This document shows, piece by piece, positions 30,101 to 39,535 of a DNA stretch of 64,000 nt. The notes under the pieces are model-generated. The model saw only the letters and a program-made list of their open reading frames with translations. It was not told the origin of the DNA and made no database searches. The translations under genes and the position numbers were made by a program. This DNA is from Streptomyces sp. Edi2 (GTDB lineage: Bacteria > Actinomycetota > Actinomycetes > Streptomycetales > Streptomycetaceae), in the NCBI RefSeq assembly GCF_040253635.1, contig NZ_JBEJGX010000003.1, positions 9,052,767 to 9,116,766 of the forward strand, read 5' to 3'. The first letter of the stretch is position 1; every line of letters starts with the position of its first letter.

Positions 30101-30592
30101 TCACTGGAGGCGTCTGAGCGGGGCGATGTCGGTGACGCGGCTGGTGATCGTGGGGCGGGCGGCTTCTGGGGTGGCGAGCAGGGCGACGATCGTGACGGGC
30201 TGGTCGCAGTGGGGACAGTTCCGGACGGCTGTCGGTGCCAGTGGGTCGATGGGTCCGGGGGCTGTCGGCTGCGAGGCGGGCGGTAGTGTTCGGGGGTGTT
30301 CGCCGAGGCGGCGTGCTCGCTCTTCGTCGCGGGTCCGGTTGCGTTGCCTTTCCGACTCGCGACGGCATTGGGGCGAGCAGTAGACCTGGCGGAGTCGGGG
30401 GTTGGCGGTGAAGACGCCGTCGCAGGCCGGGCAGGTGTGTGCGGCCAGGCCGGCGGGAGCGCGTCGGTGGGCGGCGCTCTTGCAGCGGGGAGAGCAGTAG
30501 ATCTGTCTCGGGCTCGGCGTGAACTCGCAGTCGCAGCCTGGGTGGGCAGTTGACTGGTCTGGGATGAGCTGTTCGTTGGGGCCAGGAGACAC
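30101..30592 (-). CDS. multi-zinc-finger protein associated with IS21-like element
   Basis: A 163-residue Cys-rich protein from GTG 30592. It carries C-D-C-E-F-T-P...Y-C-S-P-R-C-K, then C-P-A-C-D-G-V-F-T...Y-C-S-P-Q-C-R-R, then C-P-H-C-D-Q-P-V: two FCS/HNH-like zinc knuckles and a third ribbon. It starts inside the 3' end of the istB-like gene in another frame, as an extra gene of that element. It probably binds DNA or RNA; no enzyme motif is visible. Confidence 0.65.
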   Translation of the reverse strand: MSPGPNEQLIPDQSTAHPGCDCEFTPSPRQIYCSPRCKSAAHRRAPAGLAAHTCPACDGVFTANPRLRQVYCSPQCRRESERQRNRTRDEERARRLGEHPRTLPPASQPTAPGPIDPLAPTAVRNCPHCDQPVTIVALLATPEAARPTITSRVTDIAPLRRLQ

Positions 30593-31337
30593 GTGCGTTG
30601 ACTCCCTTGCGCATGGCGTCGGCCTGGTTCTGGTGGCCGCGAAGTCGGTAGGAGGGTCCGTCGATTCCTGCGACGGCAGCCCGGTGCAGGAGCCGGTCGA
30701 GCATGGCGGCGCGACGGTGGCGTCGCCGAAGGCTCCGGCCCAGTCGGCGATCCCGACGCAGGGCCGAGGCGCCGTCCTCGGGCAACGGCAGGTAGCCGAG
30801 CTCGTCGATGATCAAAAGCTTCGGACCTGCGAAGAAGCGCATGCAGGTCTTCCAGCGGCCTTCGAGGGCGGCCTTGTGGCACTTGGCGGCGAGTTCCGCG
30901 GCGGTGGTGAAGTAGACGCGGTGGCCGGCATCGACGGCTGCTCGTCCGAGCGCGACGGACAGCATAGTCTTGCCCACTCCGGGCGGGCCGACGAACAGCA
31001 CGTTGGAGGCGTCGTCGAGGAAGCGGAGGGTGGCCAGGTCGCGGATCAGCTTCTCGTCGACGCCGGGCTGGGCGGCGAAGTCGAAGTCGGCCAGGGTCCA
31101 GGGCTCGGGCAGGCAGGCGAACCGTTCCCGGGCGGCGAGTTTGCGGGCTTCGGTGGCCTCGACCTCGATCTCCAGGAGCCGCTCCAGGGCTGCGGTCAGT
31201 GACATCCGCTCGGTGCGGGCCTGGTCCAGGACCCTGTTCAATGCCTCAGCTGCGTCGTTGAGTTTGAGGTAGGAGAGGTGGCCTCTGAGCTGCTGGAATC
31301 GGCGGGCTTCGCTCACCTGCATCGGTGACGTACTCAC
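30560..31337 (-). pseudogene. istB-like ATPase gene with internal deletion
   Basis: GTG 31337 begins a typical IstB: Walker A F-V-G-P-P-G-V-G-K-T and Walker B L-L-I-I-D-E-L-G-Y-L. After E-D-G-A-S-A-L the strand that should follow (F-Q-V-V-x-x-R-Y ... T-T-N) is missing; the next 50 bp encode V-G-I-A-D-W-A-G-A-F-G-D-A-T-V-A in a shifted frame, and then A-A-M-L-D-R-L-L-H-R-A-A-V returns to the first frame. So an internal deletion plus a compensating shift breaks the gene. It overlaps the istA tail by GTGA. Confidence 0.8.
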
Positions 31338-31530
31338 TCCGGACTCTCCTCCTGCTTCGGCGAGGGGACACTCCGCAGCCGGTCGGCCACGGCGGCATAG
31401 TGGGTCAGGTCGATCACGACCCGTTCGACTGAACTGCTGGCGGCCGACCCGGCACGCAACCGCCAGAAGCTCGGCTTCCGCGGCGGCCGGCCGGCCGCGG
31501 AAGCCGCGGCCGGCCGCCGCGCTTTGGTCC
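31334..31530 (-). pseudogene. IstA transposase C-terminal remnant
   Basis: The frame ending at 31334 reads V-I-D-L-T-H-Y-A-A-V-A-D-R-L-R-S-V-P, the usual tail of IS21 IstA, and overlaps the istB start. Upstream it collapses into the GC-rich hairpin at 31473-31521 where a different IS begins. Confidence 0.65.
31473..31521. repeat. nested GC-rich palindromes at an IS junction
   Basis: GGCTTCCGCGGC at 31473-31484 has its complement at 31494-31505, and the 16 bases from 31504 pair back with 31481-31500. The hairpin lies exactly between the IstA tail and the IS5-type tail. Confidence 0.7.
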
Positions 31531-31533
31531 GGC

Positions 31534-31690
31534 CGACTACCGCGAGCGCCCTGCGGTGGAATGCGGCATCAATCGCCTCAAGCGCCACCGTGCTGTCGCC
31601 ACGAGATACGACAAACTCGCCGTCCGATACGAGGCGACCGTACTGGTCGCAGTCCTCAATGAGCGGCTGCGACCAGCAATTTCGCGACGG
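31534..31690 (+). pseudogene. IS5-type transposase C-terminal remnant
   Basis: The plus strand reads [20 protein letters not shown] and then [15 protein letters not shown], the conserved C-terminal E-x(6)-R/K region of IS5-family transposases. Everything upstream of it is missing. Confidence 0.75.
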
Positions 31691-31693
31691 ACT

Positions 31694-32434
31694 CTAGCTG
31701 TGGAAGGTGGTGGTCGCCTCCAAGGCCGCCCGGTCGGTCGCGACCCGGTTTACCGGCGCGTTCTCGTCTGCGTAGCCGAAGGAGATCCCCACGAGCAGCT
31801 TCCCTTCGTCTACGCGGAGTTCGTCGCGGACGGTGTCGGCGTAGAAGCTGAGCAGGCCCTGCGGGCAACTGGCCACGCCATACGCGGTCATGGCCAGCAG
31901 CAACGTCTGCAGGTAGGCGCCGGCGTCGGCGGCCAGTCGCGGCCCGCCGTCGCCGGTGACGAACAGAAACGCGGCGTGGGGCGCTCCGTAGAAGCCCATG
32001 CTCTCCGCGTCGTAGGCCGCGCGGGCCGGGTGGTCGTCGGGGCCGATGCCCAGCGCTCCGTACAGACCGGCGCCGAAGGCGGCCCGCCGTTCCTGGTGGA
32101 CGGGGGCGTACATGTCCTCGGAGTACGGGTAGTCGGCCGTGACGCGTCGCTCGGCGTGGGCCGCCCGCAGGGCGTCGGCCAGACGGTCTCGCCGTGCGCC
32201 GCAGACAATCTCGACCCGCCACGGCTGCGCGTTGGAGTTGGACGGCGCGGCGCCGGCGAGGGAGAAGACCGCGCGCAACACGTCCTCGGGCACCGGGTCG
32301 GGCCGGAACGCGCGGGTCGCGCGGCGCCCGCGGATCAGCTGCTCGGCGTACTCCCACGTTGGTGTCCCGCCCGTCTGCGTCCCGCCGGTAGGTGTCTCGC
32401 TCGTGCGTATCTGGGTGAAGACCGGCCCGCTCAT
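31694..32434 (-). CDS. nitroreductase family protein
   Basis: A 246-residue FMN-dependent nitroreductase: [10 protein letters not shown] at the flavin phosphate site, [12 protein letters not shown], and [18 protein letters not shown] 32434 follows GAGGAG. It reduces nitro-aromatics or quinones with NAD(P)H in the cytoplasm. It diverges from a TetR gene with two matching operators between them, so it is probably the TetR target. Confidence 0.9.
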   Translation of the reverse strand: MSGPVFTQIRTSETPTGGTQTGGTPTWEYAEQLIRGRRATRAFRPDPVPEDVLRAVFSLAGAAPSNSNAQPWRVEIVCGARRDRLADALRAAHAERRVTADYPYSEDMYAPVHQERRAAFGAGLYGALGIGPDDHPARAAYDAESMGFYGAPHAAFLFVTGDGGPRLAADAGAYLQTLLLAMTAYGVASCPQGLLSFYADTVRDELRVDEGKLLVGISFGYADENAPVNRVATDRAALEATTTFHS

Positions 32435-32458
32435 GGAACTCTCCTCAGGATCGCTTAA

Positions 32459-32530
32459 GTAAACAAAATCGTTTACCTGGAAACGCACTATAACCAGCCG
32501 CCCCCCTCTGAAGTAAACGAGAACGTATAC
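32459..32530. promoter_or_regulatory. twin TetR operators
   Basis: GTAAAC-6-GTTTAC at 32459-32476 is a perfect inverted repeat; GTAAAC-6-GTATAC at 32513-32530 has the same size with one mismatch. They lie 25 bp from the nitroreductase start and 7 bp from the TetR start respectively. Confidence 0.75.
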
Positions 32531-32537
32531 TTACGTC

Positions 32538-33131
32538 ATGGCCACACTGACGACGGCATCTCGACGGCAGGGGCGCGGAGGGCGGGAGCGCATCCTGGCC
32601 GCCGCGGCCGGACTGTTCGCGGTCCAGGGGATCAACGCGACCGGCATGGAGCAGATCGCGGAGCGGGCGCCGGTGTCCAAGCGCACCCTCTACGCACACT
32701 TCCGAACCAAGGAGGAGCTTGTCCTCGCCCACCTGAAGGACCTCGCCTCGACGGGGCGCACCCTGGAGGGCGCGCTGGTACGCGAGGACGTCCCGGCCAA
32801 GGAGAGAATCCTCGCGCTGTTCGATCCGCCCCCGGCGGGCACGGATCCACTGCGCGGATGCCCGTTCATCGACGCTGCCGTGGAGTTCCCCGACCCGCAG
32901 AACGCGGTCCACTCCTACGCCCGCGAACGGAAACTGCTGATGGTGCGACTGGTGGCCAACCTGGTAGCGGAACTGGGCTGCCGCCAGCCCACCGTCCTCG
33001 CCGAGCAGCTCGTGACCCTCGCGGACGGCGCCGCCAGCCGCGCCATGGTGCTGGGCGAGGCGGACTACGGCCGGCACGCGCGGACGGCGGCGGAGATCCT
33101 CCTGGACAACGCGCTGCCGGCCACGGACTGA
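32538..33131 (+). CDS. TetR family repressor
   Basis: A 197-residue TetR protein. Helix-turn-helix: R-I-L-A-A-A-A-G-L-F-A-V-Q-G-I, then I-A-E-R-A-P-V-S-K-R-T-L-Y-A-H-F; the C-terminal ligand domain includes G-C-P-F-I-D-A-A-V-E. The start ATG lies seven bases from the second operator half, so binding there would block its own expression. The likely target is the divergent nitroreductase gene. Confidence 0.9.
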   Translation: MATLTTASRRQGRGGRERILAAAAGLFAVQGINATGMEQIAERAPVSKRTLYAHFRTKEELVLAHLKDLASTGRTLEGALVREDVPAKERILALFDPPPAGTDPLRGCPFIDAAVEFPDPQNAVHSYARERKLLMVRLVANLVAELGCRQPTVLAEQLVTLADGAASRAMVLGEADYGRHARTAAEILLDNALPATD

Positions 33132-33623
33132 CGGGCCCCGCCGAGTTGCCGGTATGCCTAGGCCTGTTGTCAAGGCCCCGTCGTTCGACCGAGAGGCAGG
33201 CGGGACTTTCGTAACACGACCGAGCAGCAGCTGCAGAACGTTGCCGCCGAGGGCCTGCAGGAGGCAGGCGATCTGCTCCAAGGACCGCAGCCGCCGCGCC
33301 GACGGCCTCCTGGTCGAGTTCACGGACATCGACTGTGTCGAACTCGACTTGTGACGGACCGGCATGCGCCGGGGCCGGAACCGCGGAGTTGAGCCGAAGC
33401 ACGATAGGTGTCACCAAGGCAGAGTGTTGTCACAAAGGCTGTCGGACGGAGCATGCCGGACTGGCCTGTCGGGGGCCGCTGTACAGCCGGCCAGCCGGCC
33501 GGTACGGCGCCGGAGTCGGTGACATCCACCATGTTCCGCGCGCTGCTGGTGAGAGGTAGCGCGCCGACCCGGTGACCAGCAGTGTGTTTTTTGTGATCGA
33601 AACAGCAGAAAGCTGGTCGGTTG
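33132..33623. other. intergenic, no supported gene
   Basis: About 490 bp of mixed-composition DNA. No frame shows a recognisable motif or a complete start-stop unit with a ribosome site. Confidence 0.5.
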
Positions 33624-34589
33624 CTACGTCTGGTTCCCTGCCTGCTTGACGGTCTTGATCACTGGTGCCGTTTCGAGGTGTGTGATGGCTGGGAGTGCGG
33701 CGATCCGGGTGGTCAGGTACCGGTACAGCTCCCGTTGGTTCGTGCACACCACGCTCGCGTACAGATTGGTCGGGCCGGTCGTGGCGGCGGCGAACGCGAT
33801 CTCCGGATGCCCGGCCAGCGCCTGACCTGCCTCCTCCAGGTGCGCGGGGGCGACCGAGAGCCAGAGCAAGGTTCGGGCGTGCACGCCGAACATGCGCCAG
33901 TCGACGTCGATGTCGAGATAGAGCAAGCCGTGTTCGCGCAGCTCTGTCATCCGGCGCCGCACTGTCGTCGGCGACCAGCCGGTTGCCGCGGCCAACTGCT
34001 CGAACCCGGCCCGGCCGTCGGTGGCCAGCAGGGCGAGGAGCTTGCGGTCACCGTCGTCGAGCCGCAACGGTCCCCGTCGACGCGGCACCGGAGGCGGGCT
34101 CAGTCGCTCGATCGCCTCCTCGTCCAGCGCCCCGAGTTTACCGACCAGGTTGTCCGGGCCGCCGTAGAAGGCGTGCAGCACGGAGTGCGCGGTCACGCCC
34201 TCCACGCGCGGAGTGCGGGGGAGTCTGGCCAGCAGCAGTGCCTCGCTGTCCGCCTCGCTCTCGGTACGGACCACGCAGGTGATCTCGGTTCCGCCGGAGT
34301 TGAGACTCACCCAGGAGGTGTCGGGGCGCCTGGCCAGCGCCTCAGCGACCGGGAGCGACGCGGCGGGCGCACATCGCACCCGCAGGAACCACAGGATGGC
34401 GCCCAGCACGGTGGGGTCGACCCCGCCGAGCACCCGAACCGCCCCGGCCGACCGCAATCGGGCGTACCGGCGGGCGATGGTGCGATCCGACACGCCGAGA
34501 ACCTCGGCGATGGTGCTGAACGGAGCACGGCCGTCTATCTGCAGGGCATGCACGAGCCGACGATCCAGCTCGTCGTAGTCGGATTCCAC
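33624..34589 (-). CDS. double-length Lrp/AsnC family regulator
   Basis: A 321-residue protein with two AsnC modules in tandem: helix-turn-helix 1 (D-E-L-D-R-R-L-V-H-A-L-Q-I-D-G-R-A-P-F), ligand half 1, then helix-turn-helix 2 (L-D-D-G-D-R-K-L-L-A-L-L-A-T-D-G-R-A-G-F) and ligand half 2. Tandem Lrp proteins are frequent in actinomycetes and usually control a divergent enzyme. Here that is the FAD monooxygenase 115 bp away. GTG 34589 begins the first helix; no clear ribosome site. Confidence 0.87.
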   Translation of the reverse strand: MESDYDELDRRLVHALQIDGRAPFSTIAEVLGVSDRTIARRYARLRSAGAVRVLGGVDPTVLGAILWFLRVRCAPAASLPVAEALARRPDTSWVSLNSGGTEITCVVRTESEADSEALLLARLPRTPRVEGVTAHSVLHAFYGGPDNLVGKLGALDEEAIERLSPPPVPRRRGPLRLDDGDRKLLALLATDGRAGFEQLAAATGWSPTTVRRRMTELREHGLLYLDIDVDWRMFGVHARTLLWLSVAPAHLEEAGQALAGHPEIAFAAATTGPTNLYASVVCTNQRELYRYLTTRIAALPAITHLETAPVIKTVKQAGNQT

Positions 34590-34610
34590 CGAACTGAGGT
34601 TAGGCGGTGT

Positions 34611-34620
34611 CAGATATCTG
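34611..34620. promoter_or_regulatory. palindrome CAGATATCTG in the Lrp/monooxygenase promoter
   Basis: A perfect 10-bp AT-centred palindrome, 21 bp upstream of the Lrp start and 84 bp upstream of the monooxygenase start; a candidate Lrp site. Confidence 0.45.
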
Positions 34621-34704
34621 CGCAATCGAACTGACTTCTGGCTCGGGCGACTCAGCCGACGGAGCGTTGCTGTTGTCCTGATCGACACATCCAGAGGAGA
34701 GTTC

Positions 34705-36141
34705 ATGGACACCGATGTGCTCATCGTCGGCGCCGGCCCGACCGGAATGACGTTGGCCAACGAGCTGCTGATGGCGGGGGTGTCGACCGTGCTGGTCGAC
34801 AAGCTGTCGCAGCGCAGCGACCTGTCCAAGGCAGGCGGCGTGCAGTCCCGCACACTGGAGGCGCTCGACCAACGAGGGCTGCTGGAGCCCTTGCTGGCCA
34901 CCGGCGACCACCCCGTCACCACTGGCCACTTCGCCGGTATCCCACTCCCGGTCCACTCCAACCGGCACCGTCTGCCATGGCGGTCCGTACCGCAGGTGGT
35001 CATCGAGGGATTCTTCGAGCAACATCTCGCCGCGCAGGGCCTCCACGCCCGGCGGGACCACGAACTGGTCGGTCTCGTCCAGGACCACAACGGTGTCACC
35101 GCGACCTTCGCCAACGGCGCTACCCTCCGCTCCCGTTACCTCGTCGCGGCCGATGGCGCTCACAGCTCCGTGCGGTCGCTGCTGCGGGCCGGGTTCCCCG
35201 GTCAGCCCGGTACGTTGACGATCACCGCCGCCGACGTCCGGCTGGGCGGCGTCGATCCGTCCACGTCGCACACCTGGAACGAGGACGGGCACTGGGCGGC
35301 GCTGTTCCCCCTAGGCACCGATCCGCAGGGCAGGCAGCTGCGCCGACTGGTCCTCGGCGGGCCGGGCCGGTCACTGCCGAGGGAGATCCCGGTCACCGAG
35401 GACGAAATCCGCCAGGGCCTGAGCACCGTGTTCGGAACGCGGGTGCACCTGCTCGAACTGCGCTACGCCCGCCGTATCACCAACGCGTCACGGCAGGTCG
35501 AGCAGTACCGGCACGGTCGGGTGTTCCTGGCGGGCGATGCCGCCCACGTCCACCTTCCGCTCGGCGCGCAGGGCATGAACACCGGGATGCAGGACGCGCT
35601 CAACCTCGGTTGGAAACTCGGCGCCGCCGTGCACGGCTGGGCACCCAAGGACCTGCTCGACACGTATCACGCGGAACGGCATCCGGCCGGGGCCGCCGTA
35701 TTGCGCAACGTCCGGGCACAGAGCCTGCTGATGGACTGGGCCGGCACCCGCGATCCGGACGTGCTGGCCGCCCGGGAGACCTTCACGGCCATGGCCCAAC
35801 TGCCGGACGCCCAGCGCTATCTCGCCGACCTGATGTCCGGTATGGCCATCCGCTATCCGATGCCGGGCACCGAAACCCATCCGCTCGTCGGCCGGCCCGC
35901 ACCGGACCTGGACCTCGGCCCGGTCCGGGTGCACGAACTGCTGCGTTCCGGGCACGGCATCCTGCTGGACCCGGCCGACACGTTCGCCAGGGCCGTCGGC
36001 CCCTGGTCGGACCGGGTGGAGCGGGTGGGCCAGGGTGCCCACACCGAACCGATGCTGATCCGGCCGGACGGCTACGTGTGCTGGGCCGGCGCGGACGACC
36101 CGGAACCGGCGCTCGACCGCTGGTTCGGCGAACCCCGCTGA
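34705..36141 (+). CDS. FAD-dependent aromatic monooxygenase
   Basis: A 478-residue class A flavoprotein hydroxylase. Dinucleotide motif V-G-A-G-P-T-G-M-T-L-A near residue 7, Y-L-V-A-A-D-G-A-H-S-S-V-R as the DG motif, and F-L-A-G-D-A-A-H-V-H-L-P-L-G-A-Q-G as the GD motif; a thioredoxin-like C-terminal tail follows. It resembles the group that includes rifampicin monooxygenase and polyketide hydroxylases, so it either tailors or detoxifies an aromatic compound. Start ATG has AGAGGAG upstream. Confidence 0.9.
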   Translation: MDTDVLIVGAGPTGMTLANELLMAGVSTVLVDKLSQRSDLSKAGGVQSRTLEALDQRGLLEPLLATGDHPVTTGHFAGIPLPVHSNRHRLPWRSVPQVVIEGFFEQHLAAQGLHARRDHELVGLVQDHNGVTATFANGATLRSRYLVAADGAHSSVRSLLRAGFPGQPGTLTITAADVRLGGVDPSTSHTWNEDGHWAALFPLGTDPQGRQLRRLVLGGPGRSLPREIPVTEDEIRQGLSTVFGTRVHLLELRYARRITNASRQVEQYRHGRVFLAGDAAHVHLPLGAQGMNTGMQDALNLGWKLGAAVHGWAPKDLLDTYHAERHPAGAAVLRNVRAQSLLMDWAGTRDPDVLAARETFTAMAQLPDAQRYLADLMSGMAIRYPMPGTETHPLVGRPAPDLDLGPVRVHELLRSGHGILLDPADTFARAVGPWSDRVERVGQGAHTEPMLIRPDGYVCWAGADDPEPALDRWFGEPR

Positions 36142-36458
36142 GCCGACGTTCAGGACGCCGGCCGTCGTGGAGAAGCTGGTGGTCATCAGTGGGTGCTGAT
36201 GGTGACACATATCGTGCTTCTGCACAGGAGTGACTGAGCGCTTGAGCTGGCGGCAGGGTCCGCAACGTCCGGCGCCGGCCGGGCAGGTCGGGTGCGTCCA
36301 TGAGGGACAGCCCGTGGGCAGGGGGGCGGACGGAGTCCGCTCGCCCGGTGACGCAGTACCTGGCCACCCTTCCGTTCGGGGAAGGGTGGGCCGGCGCCGA
36401 TGGGCATCTTTCTTTCGGACGCGGGCGTTCTCGTTCTCGGTGGGCTCGTCCGGGCGGG

Positions 36459-36905
36459 CTATGCGGTGGCGCGGGCGGCCGACGTCATCCGGGCGAGCGC
36501 GGCGCGCGGTGCGGCGTTGAAGCGGTCGGGGCGCTCCTGGTGTGGCGTGTGGCCGGCGCCGGCGATCACGCTGACCGCGGCGCTGGGCGTAAGGGCGGTG
36601 CAGGTCTGGGCCGCCTCCAGAGGGACCGAGGTGTCCAGCTCACCGTGGAGGTAGTGGATCGGCACCTGCAGCACCTGCAGCTCGGACAGCGTCGCGCGCA
36701 GGTGGTAGTCGTCGGCGGTGGCCTGGTGCTCGTCGATGTAGACGCCGGAGTCCAGGATCTGGCGGACCGCCCAGTCGACGGGCGCGGGCGCGGGGGTGCC
36801 CGGCGCGTACACCCCGGCACCCAGCCGGCGGCCGCGCCGACCCGGCGGCGGCGCAGACCGGCTACGAGCTCCGCCTGAGCCTGCGTCGACGGCCAGTACC
36901 CCGGG
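36459..36905 (-). pseudogene. alpha/beta hydrolase C-terminal remnant
   Basis: The minus-strand frame ending at 36459 reads L-Q-V-P-I-H-Y-L-H-G-E-L-D-T-S-V-P and I-A-G-A-G-H-T-P-H-Q-E-R-P-D-R-F, the catalytic Asp and His ends of an alpha/beta hydrolase. Upstream the protein continues in another frame (A-E-L-V-A-G-L-R-R-R-R-V-G-A-A-A-G-W) across a C-run near 36813. The nucleophile half is missing. The preceding 36142-36458 holds nothing else. Confidence 0.65.
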
Positions 36906-37038
36906 CGTTCAGTTGCACCGTGGATTCGATGCTGCCTCGATTGATGAACGCGTATCCCAGACTCCACTGCTCAACGACCGCGGCACGGCAGTCGTCCACC
37001 ACGTGTCCGGTAACCCACCGGGCACACTCGACAGCCGT

Positions 37039-37252
37039 TCAAATCGATGGGTGACTCTGGAACCGCTGGCGCCAATAGCGGTCGGCGCACACCAAGAAGG
37101 GGTCCGTGTCGAAGTCGGCGGAGTGGATCTCGAACACGGGCGGGTCCCGGCGTTCACCAGTGCGGCGGACACCTCGTCGCAGACACGGCCGAAGTCCCTT
37201 GTGTCCAAGTCACGTGCCCCGGCCAGTTGCGCCGAAACCGCTGCGGCATCCA
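37039..37252 (-). pseudogene. small unknown gene with a one-base frameshift
   Basis: ATG 37252 behind GGGGGA opens M-D-A-A-A-V-S-A-Q-L-A-G-A-R and V-C-D-E-V-S-A-A-L-V-N-A-G; one base off, the adjacent frame continues D-P-P-V-F-E-I-H-S-A-D-F-D-T-D-P-F-L-V and stops at 37039. The break is in a G-run near 37150. Family unknown. Confidence 0.5.
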
Positions 37253-38252
37253 TGCGTCCCCCTTGCCCAGAGCAATCCCACATGCCGCGTTCCCCATCGG
37301 AGCCGCACGGTTCGATCCGTCCCCTCGAACATACAGGTGGGGACACATCCCACCGGTTGAGGGCCAGGTTTCTTCCTCACCCTCAGGACATTGTCACAGC
37401 AGGCGCGTTGAAGACGGGTTTCGCCGAGATCGACGGTCGTCCCGCGTTCGAGTCGCCGACCATGGCTTCTGATCCGGATGGGTTCCACGGCCAGGGCCTG
37501 CCGTACCGGATGACGAACCCCGGGATGGCGCACAACGCTCGGCGCGTGATCCGAGCGGTGCTGGACGAAGGCTGAGGCACACCACTGCGTGTTGGGGACA
37601 TTTTTGCCGGGGACTCGAACCCAGCCGTCTAACCAGCGGCCGGCCTCGGACTCAGGGGTAAGCGCTGCCCACGCACACCGCATCGGGCGCTGAGGTGACC
37701 TGATGTCAGGTCGTGCCCCAACGCACCGGGATCTCGGTGGCGTCTGGCTGGCCTGGCCCCGAGCAGCGCCGGCTCACCGTGCAGAATGCTCTACCTCAAG
37801 GACCGGGGGACGGGATGCGACCGCCACGCTCCACGCACGGCTGGCAAGACCGGGCGGGAAAGCTCGCGTGCACAGTCTGCGAGTTGGCACGACACGAACG
37901 CAGCCCCGCCGTCCTCGCGGCGCCCACGCCGCACGCGTCCTTGAGGCCAGGGGGCCTGTCGCTGACAAGAGTGGCGGACGGGCATACGAGAGGTGCGGTG
38001 CGCTCCAACCTGCTCAGCGGGTCGTCAACCGGCTGCCGCGGAGGCGCCCTTCCGCAGCGCTTCCTGCGGGATCAACTATCGATTCTCCCTCAGGCGATGT
38101 CCTCTCGGGCGTGCTGCCACCCCTCTGACTTGCGGTTTTTTCGTGCTTGTTGTCGAACTGCCTGAAGTGCGGAACCAAGTCAAGACTTATCTCTGCGGGC
38201 TTTCTTTCCTATGTTTGGGGTCACCGAACCAGTCCCCTCAGAGGAATGTGAC
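37253..38252. other. gene-poor stretch with one C-terminal fragment
   Basis: At 37400-37575 the plus strand reads T-G-F-A-E-I-D-G-R-P-A-F-E-S-P and ends H-N-A-R-R-V-I-R-A-V-L-D-E-G with a stop, like the tail of an unknown protein without a start. The remaining 680 bp up to the next gene show no coding pattern. Confidence 0.45.
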
Positions 38253-38615
38253 ATGAGGAAGAACATCGGCGAGATGGCGACCCGGTGCCTGCGGCACCTG
38301 GAATCCTATGACTTCGAGGAAGTGCGGGCCATGTGCACGGAGACGGCCACCGTATGGCACAACGACGGTAAGGGAGACCAGACGATCGACGAAAAACTGG
38401 AGCAGCTCAAGCCCCTCGCCGACACGGTCGGTTCGCTGCGGTTCGACATAGCACGCCAATTCCACAGCGCGAACGAGGTACTTCAGCAGCACGTTCTTCG
38501 TCTGACCATGCCGGACGGGTCGCGGAGTGAGGTCCACGCGGCGATGTACTTCCGGTTCGATGGATATCTCATCGACCGCATGAAGGAGTATTCCTATGAG
38601 GTGGGGGCGGCATGA
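38253..38615 (+). CDS. SnoaL/NTF2-like protein
   Basis: A 120-residue single-domain cone-fold protein: R-C-L-R-H-L-E-S-Y-D-F-E-E-V-R-A-M-C-T-E-T-A, then W-H-N-D-G-K-G, and a C-terminal strand with Y-F-R-F-D-G-Y-L-I-D-R-M-K-E-Y. ATG 38253 is set by GAGGAA. It is coupled (ATGA) to the hydrolase downstream, so the two probably act in one pathway. Confidence 0.82.
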   Translation: MRKNIGEMATRCLRHLESYDFEEVRAMCTETATVWHNDGKGDQTIDEKLEQLKPLADTVGSLRFDIARQFHSANEVLQQHVLRLTMPDGSRSEVHAAMYFRFDGYLIDRMKEYSYEVGAA

Positions 38616-39535
38616 CGGAAGGCAGGATTTCCGTACCGGGGGGCAAGGTGTGGTACCGCAGAACGGGCAGTGGTGGTGCGCCGTTGCTGCTCGTCCACGG
38701 CGGGCCGGGTTACCCGAGTGACCTGCTGTTCGACGCTTTCGCGCCACTCGCCCAGGAGCGCGAGGTCGTCTGGTACGACCAGCTCGGTGTAGGGCGTTCG
38801 GATCCGGTCGACGATATCTCGCTGCTGATGGTGGACCGCTTTCTCGACGAACTGGGCGCGGTTATCGAGGGGCTCGGCCTGGAACGCCCGCACGTCTACG
38901 GACACTCCTGGGGAGCGATGCTCGGCCTTCAGTACGCCGCAGAGCGGGCGCCGGAATGGACCAGCCTGGTCTGCGCCAATGGCCTGGCGAGCGTGCCCCG
39001 GTTCGAGCAGGAGGTCCGGGACCTGATGGCGAAACTGCCGGGCAACGTACTCGACCGCACCTATGGCCGGGAACTGAGAGGCGAGACAGACGACCCCGAT
39101 TACTGGGTTGCCCAAGAGGAGTACATGCGCGCGTGCGTGCTGCGCACCTCTTCCGTGAGCCTGGACCCGGAGCTCATGAGTTTGACGACGTTCCGGACAA
39201 TGACCGGGCATGCGGACTACCACGTGACCGGCACTCTCAAGGACTGGGACATTTTCGACGCACTTGAGCGGATCCAGGTTCCCACACTCGTTCTCGGTGG
39301 CGAGTTCGACGAATGTGTTCCCGCGCATCTCGCCGATATCGCCGAAAGAATTCCGGATTCCGAGCATGTAACGCAGCCCGGCGCAGCCCATATGGGATAT
39401 CTGGAGGAGGAGCCCCTTCGGGAGGCGTACGTCTCCCTCATTCAGGACTACATGGCGCGCGTCGAAGCACGCGTGTCCGAACGAAACCGCCGAGCGGGCG
39501 GCACCGTCGGCCGTTGCCGGTGCTGTGCAGCGTGA
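38612..39535 (+). CDS. alpha/beta hydrolase, proline iminopeptidase-like
   Basis: A 307-residue S33-type hydrolase with the oxyanion motif L-V-H-G-G-P-G-Y, nucleophile elbow G-H-S-W-G-A, catalytic Asp in G-G-E-F-D-E and His in P-G-A-A-H-M. Those are the proline iminopeptidase signatures, though many relatives cleave esters or amides in secondary metabolism. It overlaps the SnoaL-like gene by ATGA. The last 20 or so residues are Arg/Cys-rich and may be an extension. Confidence 0.88.
   Translation: MTEGRISVPGGKVWYRRTGSGGAPLLLVHGGPGYPSDLLFDAFAPLAQEREVVWYDQLGVGRSDPVDDISLLMVDRFLDELGAVIEGLGLERPHVYGHSWGAMLGLQYAAERAPEWTSLVCANGLASVPRFEQEVRDLMAKLPGNVLDRTYGRELRGETDDPDYWVAQEEYMRACVLRTSSVSLDPELMSLTTFRTMTGHADYHVTGTLKDWDIFDALERIQVPTLVLGGEFDECVPAHLADIAERIPDSEHVTQPGAAHMGYLEEEPLREAYVSLIQDYMARVEARVSERNRRAGGTVGRCRCCAA

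Noticed and set aside
30090..30560. long C-terminal extension of the istB frame
   Set aside because: Arg/Pro-rich and overlapped by a convincing Cys-rich protein in another frame.
36909..37346. complete 145-residue minus-strand protein
   Set aside because: Only the first third and the shifted second half look coding; the straight frame becomes nonsense, so it was listed as a frameshifted gene.
37605..37650. tRNA-like T-loop (GGTTCGAGTCCC on the minus strand)
   Set aside because: The flanking bases cannot form acceptor, D or anticodon stems; only a 3-bp stem pairs.
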